This document shows, piece by piece, positions 45,201 through 56,100 of a DNA stretch of 63,408 nt. The stretch comes from Diphasiastrum complanatum (Eukaryota; Streptophyta; Lycopodiopsida; Lycopodiales; Lycopodiaceae). The DNA lies in assembly GCA_029204225.1 (NCBI GenBank), contig CM055110.1, positions 40,243,515 through 40,306,922 of the forward strand, in the 5' to 3' direction. Positions within the stretch are counted from its first letter, which is position 1. Every line of letters begins with the position of its first letter. The notes under the pieces are model-generated. The model did not search any database. It saw only the letters and a list, made by a program, of their open reading frames with translations, and was not told the DNA's origin. The translations under genes were made by a program, and so were the position numbers.

Positions 45201-47069
45201 GGATTTTTCCAAAGAAGCAGATCCACAGCTCAGCCAGCCAGGGTGGAAGACACTTTGAATCAGAAGTCTGTCCACCTTTTTCCAGTTTCCATCCTGGCTT
45301 TTAAAGGCAGGAGGGTTGTTACAGCCCTTAGATATACCAGATGGTAAATGAGAGAGTATCTCCATGGATTTTATAGTAGGCCTGCCTAAAACACAAAAGG
45401 GTAATGACGCTATATGGGTCACAGTTGACCGTCTGACCAAAATGGCTCACTTTATTCCAACCAAAACAATCGTTAGAGCTCCAGAGTTAGCAAGGTTGTT
45501 TGTGGATGGGCTATTTAAATTGTACGCTCTACCTTCCGGCATAGTCAGCGACCGGGACAATAAGTTTAATGGAAATTTTTGGAGGGCAGTATTCCATCAT
45601 CTCCATACTAAACTTAATATGAGTACCACCGGGACGGTCAAACAAAAAGAGTAAATCAGGTGCTGGAGGATATGCTTCGTGCATACGTCAGCAAAAAGCA
45701 AACTAATTGGGAGGAGTATCTCTCAATATTAGAGTTTGCTTATAACAATACCAAACATTCAGCTACGGGATACAGCCCATTTACGCTGATGTATGGTTTC
45801 CAGCCACGCTCACCCACAGCTATAGGGTTTAAACAAGAAAAAGTTGAAGCAGCCAGAAACTTTTTAGAAGACCTAAACCAGATGATAGAACATGCTAAGC
45901 GTAGCATTAGGCAGTCCCAGAATCGAGCCAGGCATTATGCAGATCCACACAGACGGGATGTGTAGTTCTCCGCTGGTGAGAAAGTCTACTTGAGAGTCCC
46001 AATTGACAATAAAACCCTCAAATCAGGAGTGTGCGACCAACAAGGCAAGACAATGTGAGTAGTGTGCCCCAGCACAGTCCATGCAACGAGGTGTCTCAGG
46101 ATGCAGTGAGGAGCGACATCAGCCATGGAGGAGGGCTGTGGTGCATTTTTTTTGCTTTCATGTATACTCTTGCTTTTTGCTAGCTTAAATAAAGTTCATA
46201 ACGTGGATGGTAAGTAAAACGCTCTCTCCTTTCTTCGTTTGGCTGCTTGATAGGTGGACATGTGCGAAGAATGGTTGTCATTTGATCTTTCTATTTCACA
46301 CTTGCAAATCCTACTTTGTAATACTCTTGTAGGAGTGCAGTACTGCAACTCCACATTTAGACACAATCTGCGTAAGTGGGAAGAGCAAGGAAATGGGGTG
46401 GAGATTGATGTTTTCATCCTCTTGCTATATAGTTCCATGGTTTGTTTGTGCTAGGTTCTACTACAAGTTGGTGGTTTATTTCTCTTGCCTTTGTGGAGCA
46501 AGTCTAAACTTTTCCACCTAAATTAATGCCCAACCTCACTATATTCAAGCTCCAAGCAAAGTAGGCGCTGATACGGCTCTACTTAGAGAGTTCCCTCCAA
46601 TCCCAATTTGTGAGTGGGAAGAGCAAGGAAATGGAGTGCATAAACTTTTCTAAAAAGTGTACTCTTATGTATACTTTCCATTCTAGTGTAGAGTTTTGGA
46701 CCTTATCGACCCAAACATTTTCTTCCTTGCATTTTGATACTTCCGACTATAGAGAGCTTTCAAGCGGATTTTTGAAATTTGAAATGTGCCACCTTTGTAT
46801 CGTTTACTTGCAGGTTGCCTTCAAGTTTGCTCCCCTCCTTGTAGCTTGGGATTCTCCTTCAAAGATTGCAAGATGGCAGCAATAGAATCGACAGTGATGG
46901 AAAAAATGTCTTTGATGTTTTTGGTTTGAGAGGAGTCGTGTTATCCATTAGGTCCTTATAAACTTTATAATGCCAAAAGTTCCTAGTTGGTAAATGCTAC
47001 ATCTATGGGCTTGCTTTGATTTGATATCAAAATAAGAGGGAAATAAGTAAAAAAGCCAGACATTTTAGA

Positions 47070-47126
<57 letters not shown>

Positions 47127-50100
47127 CTTCAGCGATGTGTTTAGAGTACCAAAGGTACATAAGACTTAATGTGAAAGAAGAAATCTTGTTAAGAATGTGT
47201 ATATGTATTTCATTGGTCATGCAATTTTAACATGCACAAAAATCTAATGAGTTCCTAACAAAGCAATACCATATCTCAAATGGCCTCGAAGGACTCACGA
47301 TTGAATTCTGCTCCTCTAAGATTCGCAGAGAGAATGTCCATGCCAGCATTGCCAAGGGCCACTTTGCTAAGACTAGCAATTTTCACTAGAGCTGCTTCTA
47401 GTAACTTTGTTTCCATGACCTGAGGAAGACCTTAGCAATCATATTAGTATACATAGAGTAAAAAAAAGTCCAATGTACCTTCTCAATGAAGTTGATGCTG
47501 CAAATATACCTCTCCAATATGGCGAAGATTAGCTCGTTGAGGTTTAGCTTTGGCAACAAATGAAACAGGGTCATCAGCAAGCTCCCTAATAAACTGCACC
47601 ATACGCTCAATGGGCTGAAACAAATCAAGGAAGGTTTGGAGTTGATATTCATTCTGCCTTGTGGAAAACATAACATAGTCATGAACTATGATGATGGCTC
47701 AATAATAAGTTCATTAAAAGAAATAATAGTGCACGTCCATCTGCACATGCTGGTACGTAAGAGAGATAATGTAAAATCTCTATATGTCACGGGTAGGCGA
47801 AGTCAACTTTTTTAAGCTTTTTGTTGCCCATCCATAAAAATTGCTATTCCATGTCTTGGTATGGATGGTACACCATGACCTCTACCCCACTTGTACATTG
47901 TAATCAATATATATTGGAGACTCTTGGATGTATGTCACATGTTATGTAAGCAAAAATTTAATAACTTCTAGTGACAAGAATTGATTCCCTAAAAAATAGG
48001 GAATCTACATAGTGTTAGGTGACTAGTCAATAGTGATTCACCAAAAGTCATTGAAGTACGGGTTAGACTTTAGGGTTAAACACTTATGGCAGTGGAAACA
48101 CCTCTGATATGAAGATCTGAGCTTATCCTATATGTATTCACATGATATTCGATCAAGTAATGAGCAAACATTGAGGTTCACACTTTAATCTTGCAAACTT
48201 GAGTTGTGTGGGGTATCAACTTGTGATGTTTGATGTATTCCTTGTAATTTATGATTGATTATAATAAAGTACAATAGGGTACAAGGTTCAGGCCACACTT
48301 GAAGTGTTCCATCCATACTTGACGTGTTTTTAATGCTCTAGCCAAGATAGGTCAAGAGTAATGCCTTCTAGCTTGACTAGTTTTGATCAAAATTGATTTA
48401 TTTGTTCTTTCTCTCATAAATTTTGTCATAGTATCAGGGCCAAAGTTAAGCATTCATCGATCCATGAACCTTGTTTGAGATCAAAATTGAGCTACTTTCT
48501 ATGCTTGGAGGTACTTGAGTTAGAGATCAAACATTTGGGGTTGCTAAGGTGATTTATGGTCAATGTAGTTTCATTTTATTGTATTTGTGACTCAAAAACC
48601 AAGAATGATCAAAATATTTATAGGCGACCCAAGATAGAAGGGTTTTCTTGAAGGTTCTAGATGCCCTTCAAGATTTTTGACCTTGGAAGATTCTATATCT
48701 GTCCTCACCATTAAATTTGGGTCACTCACTTGAGAATTTGGATATGTTCCTTAGACATATATCAATTGCTTACAGGTTCTAATTTTGGATTAGAAAATGC
48801 AAAAGAGTGAAGATTGGACATTGACTTGCAATAAACTTGATTAGTATCTAATCCAGCCTCAAGAGTGTGTTAGGGTCTTTATGGAGTCCCTAAAAAGTCA
48901 CTAGAATAGGAGAACTGAATTCTTGCAAGAAGTAATGTGTCATTGATCAAGATCAAAAATCAAAGAGTCCAATTTCAAAAACTTTGGAAAACATTGAAAT
49001 TATGTGGAGGTTGTATATAAGGTCTTAAATCTTTATAAATCTTGCTCATTGAGCCTTAAAGACTTGAATTGAGTTACTAAGAGTAGCAAAGACAAGTCTA
49101 ATAAGCACTTAACCAAGTGTACTAAGAGTAGCAAAGACAAGTCTAATAAGCATTTTTCAAGTGTATCTTTGGATACAAGAACTAGTTCTCAAATGGCATC
49201 CATTGGAGCATTTTTACTTGAGGCTAGTGAGAGGCTCAAATCCTCAAATCCACTAACTATTCAATATGGAAACTAAGGATGGAACCCTTGTACTACAAAA
49301 ATAGTCCTTGGAGATGGGCAGGAGCCTCACAAGCTCAAGGTCAAGCAAAGTACAAAAGGAGAACAAGATTGGCCCTCCATTGCCTAAAAATGAATGTTTT
49401 TTCCATTGCCCAAAAATGAATGTTTTCAATGAGCTCCTCAAGGAGGTGGGAGCTTTTGTCAATCGGCTCAAGATGCATGGAAAGTGCTTCAAACCATTTG
49501 TGAGTCAAGAAACACCTCTAGAATTCTCACAATAAGAAATCGGGAACTATAAAGCTTTAGGAGCAAAGAGGAGAGTGCACATTCCTATGTGCTTCGAGTG
49601 GCTTTAAAGCAAGCGTTGCTTGCATTCTAAGTTGCACTGAAATGACAAACTGTTGTCAAGATCGTTTTGGAACACAGAATGTCCTTATGAAAAAACCCAA
49701 AAAAAGGAGGCACGCAAACTACGAGCAATAGGAAGTTTAGTATGTTAGGTCATGAGTCAAATGTGTAGGAAGTTTAGAATTGTCAGCCTCAATGGGTTTA
49801 AGATTTTTATCCTGTTAGGGTATCGTAGAGGATCTTCCTTTCCGAGACTCCAAGGATCTAAGATGCCAATTGCAAGATGTGAGTCAAGCAAGATGCACCC
49901 CATACTCTAGAGACATTTTCAAAATCTAGGGAATTCAATTGTACATAGCGCATGTATGTCAGACTAGTGACTCCTCGTCATGCCTTCTCAATGATATTAA
50001 AGTCAGATTGCATGCTGAAAATCTAGTGTTGAGAGTACAGAGATATATTACAAACTAAGTACATTTGATACTCTGGAAGTCGAGCTTCTTCATGAGATCA

Positions 50101-53100
50101 TGAGGAATTTGCGCAACTTTCACATACATGCATGCTACAATATTGAAACACCTAATTAGATCCAGCTGAGTCGTCCTCATCCTAGCCATTGACATCACGA
50201 TCGGAATCATGTGATGCCAAAACTTATGAGGATTAAGTTTTTTCACTTTGGATTAAGGTTGCTTTGGTAATTGCTCGTTCCATATGTGTTAAAGAACACA
50301 ATACCTTGCATGATGCAATTAGCTATGACTTGGTAGAGAATTCCTCAACAAGACTTAAAGATCCATTAGAACATCTTCCAGGTGCATGGATACTGGTCCC
50401 ATAACTATAGCGTGTATATGTACAAGGGTCGTTAAATGGTATTCAATGCTTTGTGCAATCTAAAAATGTAGCAAAGCAAACTTGTAACCTATCACTTTTT
50501 TTTCAACTTTCTTTAGAGTTGATTAGAGATTGCTATTGCACTTACTACTTATCAGCATTGCGCTTAATTCATACTTATATTTAGCCGCTCAGAGATAGCT
50601 TAGAGTACACGGCTTTGATCCGCTTACTCATTTACATATGTTTCGTTTTCATACTGGATCAATACTATCTTCTTATTGCGTTTAGGTTCGTCTCAGAATG
50701 TATGCATTTCTGTAGTTCTTCGCGACTAATTATTTGTCTGATAATTCAGTGCTTAATGTTTGGATATATAATCATTGTAGTACTGATGATTTCAAAGTTA
50801 ATTACTATAAGATCGAACGTGATTTCTATCACTATTGCCTGGTTCGAAATTGATAGGCGTAGTCATGCCTAGAGAAAGAAGAAGATAGTTTATTCGCTGC
50901 ACACGATACGTTTTCTTTCTTGTCATTCGAATTCCTTTTATTCGAGTCTATTCGACCTATCTTTTCATCACATCTCTTTCCAACATTGGTATCAGAGCCT
51001 TGATTCTTCAAGGCCTAATATTGTATCAGAGCACAAGCTCTTATACTTGATATTTTTCGCGATATCAAATTATTCTTCAGTTCGAATCAATTTGTTTCAG
51101 GTATCAGAGAATTGATTTCCAATTGTAGCGCAGCACAGTATCTCTCTTAAAATCGTCAGACTAAAGTTCCAGATGGATTCTCAAAGTAAAGCCTGGGTCC
51201 TTATCGCAGAAGCTGAATGGATCCAATATCATTTATGGAAATATAAGATGAAGACCTTGCTAATCGCCAACGAGTTGCTGGGATGTTGTTACATGTATTG
51301 AAGTGAATCCCTGAAGACGACATAGAAGACTCGAAATGGAAATCGAAGGAAGGTAAAGTTTTCGCGCTTATTATCTTCAATATATCAAGATACTCAGATT
51401 GGCCACGTAGCTGAAGCCAAAACTTCGAAAGAGTTCACCTATATGATGTGAGAGATGTAACTACCAAGTTACATATTCGAAAGAAATTCTTGACACTCAA
51501 AGATGTCGAACAATGATTCTCTTCAAAATCATATTAACCAGTTTAAAAATCTCTTGCAACAGATGGCCGCTGTTGGATCAGTCATAAACGATCAAGATGC
51601 AATTATGACATTGCTTTCAAGCCTGCCCTCTACATATGAGAACTGGGTGATGATCATCATGACACACTCAGATTTTAACTCTTACCAGAGTCATTACTAT
51701 GTTGCTACAAGAAGATAATCGAAGAAGTCAAGACACTTCGTCTACCTCTTCGTCTCATGCATATTTCAACAAGGGTTTGAAATAACAGAAGCAGAAAAGC
51801 TTCCAAGCAGTCTGCATCGAATCAGAAACAGACTCAAAGTCAAGAACAATCATCGAATCCAAATTCGTCGGAGAAGAAGATGTTTTGCAGGTATTGCAAG
51901 CACAATAACCACGAGATCCAGGATTGCCAAATTCTCAAAGCGAAGAATGCAGCCAGCAACCTGATCAACAAGTAAATACAGTTACAACATCTCCTAAAGT
52001 CGAAATGACGAAGGCGCTTTTTATGGTCAAAGACAAAAACTCGAATTCAGATGATTCTTGGTCTCTAGATTCTGGAGCTACTTCAACATATGACCAATCA
52101 TCGTGAGATTTTCCATTCCTATACGCCTTACAGCACAAAGAAGTATGTTCATCTTGGTGATGATAGCACTCACACTATCGAAGGTGAAGGTACTGTAAGA
52201 TTAAAATTCCAGCATGATCAATTCAAACTACTGTCAAAAGTCTTGTATGTTCCTAAACTCTCTACAAATCTGTTATCAGTAAGTAGAACTACAGATTTAG
52301 GTCATAAGGTGGAGTTTGAGTCTGATCAATGCAAAATTATCGATAGGAGTAATAACATCCTTGCACTCGGCAAGAGGCATATGGATACTTATAAGATTGA
52401 CAGATTGTTATTCTGATTCTAGTCAAGCCTTGAAAACCTCTGTTCTGTCAATAAAGCATTACTATGGCATCATCGCTTAGGACACCTAAATCATTCATCT
52501 GTATCGAACATGTCCAGACAATCCCTAGCACTTGCTCTCGACTATCCTTCTGGCAAAGTAGATCTCCCTGTCTGTCATAACTGCATCCTTGGAAAGCAGA
52601 TTAGGATTCCTTTTAGATCGAGTCATAGGCATGCACAAAAGGTTTGTTAGATGTTGTTCATTCAAATATATGTGGACCTATGCAAACTCCATTATTACTA
52701 GATGCAAAGTATTTCATTACCCTTTATTGACGAATTCTCTCGAAGAACAGCTATTAAACTTCATCAAGCAGAAATCAGAGGCTTTTCATCAAGTTCGGAC
52801 AATTCAAAGAGCATGCAGAAAATCAAACTGGCAAACGAATCAAAGGACTGAGGTCCGACAACGGGGGAGAATACATGTCCACCGAATTCAAGGAGTACTG
52901 CCTTAACAACGACATTGAGCAACAATAAATTAGCTCCTATTCGCCTCAGTCAAATGGTCTTGCTGAGAGAAAGAACATAACATTAGTCAAATCGGCAAAG
53001 TGCATGTTATCACATGCGTCACTTTCCGAAGTCCTTTGGGTGAAGCTGTTTCAACAGCAACCTATATTCAGAACAGATGTCCTACTAAAGGTCTCTCAGA

Positions 53101-56100
53101 CAAAACACCATTCGAAGTTTGGACAGGTGCCAAACCTTCTTTATCAAACTTACGAGTTTTTGGATGTACTGCTTATGCGCAGATTCCTCATGATCTCAGA
53201 AAGAAGCTCGACTTCCAGAGTATCAAATGTATTTTCATTAGCTACACTACTTCAGATCAAGCTTACAAGTTGTTACATCCTATTGAGTCGAAGATATTCG
53301 TTAGCCGGGATGTTATCTTCATCGAAGATCAGTTTATCGACCTCAAGGGAAAGGCAAAGCCCATGTAGCCGACTTGTCTGACTCGTCCGACATATTGAAC
53401 TTCGAGGTTCCTTAGTCGACTATTCCCATTGAAGGTCCAAGCTCATCTACTTTTCGACGAACATCATATCAACGGCGAATCCGACGATGATGATGTTGTG
53501 GTTCAACAACTACACATGATAAATGATCAACTTCCTATATTCCCCAAAAGATCATCAAGAGCTAACAGACCACCTATGAGGTATGTCGATGAGTCTGCAA
53601 CCTACCTTGTTCAGGAGCCGACGACTGTCGAAGAGGCACTCAGTCAGCACGATTCCGAGCGATCTCTGGACAAGAAGCTATGGATAAAGCATATTGTGAT
53701 AATGAATCCTCCCAATGTCTTGCAAGCAGTCCAATTTTTCACCATGCAAGACGTAAACACATCGAGGTTGCACACCACTTTGTAACAAAAAGGGTCCAAG
53801 ATAAGGAAGTACAAATCCAAGATGTATCTACATTTATCAGATCAACCAGTGACAGTGACAACAGATCATGCGTTGCTCATGCACGTTAGTCTGAATAATC
53901 CTTCTTATAAATAATCTAATTAACGTTTGTAGGATGCCTCTATAAGCAGTAGGACAGGAGAGAGTTTCTAGTAGCAAACAACAGAAGTCTCATTTTCCGC
54001 AATGCCCGATTGATTGTAGCACATCCTATTAGAACATTTTCTATGCTATTCTGTTATGTAATCAGATTTTATTCTCAGCTTCTATTATGTCTGATTATTT
54101 ATGCTATTTGAATGTGTATTGTTCTATCGTATTTGCTTTGTTATGACCCTATTTTTGCTCTTCCAAATCGGTCAATTTCTGGTTGGTAGAGTTTAGTTTT
54201 GATTCCACACTTGTCTATTATTTGTTTTTAATCTTCTGAAATATTTATTAGAGACATTACAACTATCAATGACACCTCAATTATCTCAGAGTAGTTCTGT
54301 TTATGTTTCATAACTTTTAGATTTGGGTCTGAGGACAATAAAAATTGTCAAATTTTAATTTGTAATTTCCCATGTCATATCTCAGTATGGTTGGTAGATG
54401 ACACATCTAACCACCTGTACACTGGGATTAATGTATTTGGCTAACTCTTGGATATGTGTCACATGCAATGCAAGCTAAAGTCTAGTGACTCTTTAGCGGC
54501 AAGAATCGAGTCCTAAAAAATAGGGAATCTAGGCAGTGGTAATTGATTGGTCATTAATGATACACCAAAAGTCAATGAATCACCTAGGGTTAGACACTTA
54601 TGGAAGTGGAAAACCTCTGACATGAAGAACCGAGCTGATCCTATATGCATCCACATGATCTTTGATCAAGTAATGAGGAAATACTAACTTTTTCACTTCA
54701 ATCTTGCAAAATCAAATCTACTTGTGATGGTTGATCTATTTCTTGTAATTTATGATTGATTACAGTAAAGTACAATAGGGTACAAGGTTCATGCTGTGCT
54801 TGAAGTGTTTGATCCATATTTGATGTGTTTTTGATGCACTATCAAAAATAGGTAAAGGTTGATGCTAGCTTGACTAGTTTTAAATAAAATTGACTTGAGT
54901 GATTTGTGCTATCATCATCTATGCTTGAGAATCGATTGTGATTGATTCATCTGGTCCTTCTCTCATAAATTTTGTCATGCCTGCAATGATAGAGAAATCT
55001 TGAATTGAATGATGGCTATTTATTATCCAGAAATTGCTAAAGAGTAGCTGCTTACCCTGCTTATAAAAGCAAGAGACTTTCATTGGAGGCATATGTTATA
55101 CCCTCTCTCCTACGAAACCACTTTGAAAATAACTTAGTCGCTAGAAGGAGCTTCTCTTTGCGTACTTCAATCATCCTAAAACTCTCCAATTAGTTAACAT
55201 ATCACACTTCTAAACAGTGGAGGAGAAACTACAAGTACAGAAAGACTCCTCTCAGCACGCTCATGTCTCTTAGGATACAAAGAATGTCCTGTATGGTAAA
55301 CGACAAAATTCGGATATCTCCCTTCTAAGATTGTGGCAGGTCATCAAGAACCCCCAACGTTTCTCGATCCTCTAATCAATATCCATCGTATGACATCCTT
55401 GTAGAAACTGCACTCACCTTTCTATTTGGCTTCCCATAATCTGACAGCTTTTCTCCATCTGGATGAAGATGGAAGTATGGTATGGGATTAACCTTGTAAT
55501 TACCCTCTGGCCGCAGCTTTCATTTCTCCATTCAAGTTTCCCAGCCATTCTTGAAGTTTAGCAATTACCACAGCATCAGTGTTTATTAATGTCTGCACAC
55601 ATATCTTTTCAAAAGCCAGGTTGATTGGCAGCAATTTTGTATAGAACAGATATGATCTTCTAGTAAGTTAGTCTTCATCTATGATGCTGTGATTAATGTA
55701 TGTCTCTCTGTGGTATGATCTCAGCATGTTGGAGGCTTAATCTACAGGCTCTATGTATACTTCAGAGTTTACGAATGTGAAAGGGAAATCAAAATAAAAT
55801 CTTGTATGGTATCTCAGGCATACATGACAGAAAAAGGTTGCTCGATGCAAGATGGAGACTAAAGGTTAGTAAAAAAGGCAATGACTTTCATTTTAGTCAA
55901 GGAACCTTATTTTTAAATTAGACTTGGTCTTTTTGTTAGGAGTTGTTACTCATAGCTCATTCTCATGTTTGTCCATGCTTTGCAACTGATTTTCATATGA
56001 AGAACAAATCGGCAATGAACCCATTTGGTCAAGGAAATAATCCCAAAAAAATGTTTTTTGATACACCATACATCTATAAACATGGCATCTAAATTCTAAA

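Larger units (their letters stand above)
41911..47298 (-). other. cyclase intron 4 (5.4 kb) with element debris
   Basis: Donor GTGAGT at 47298-47293, acceptor CAG at 41911. It contains a TRIM-like element (about 43168-44448), a plus-strand Ty3/gypsy integrase fragment (45364-45965) and a (GA)n tract. The interval 42.0-43.1 kb shows nothing recognisable. Confidence 0.8.
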
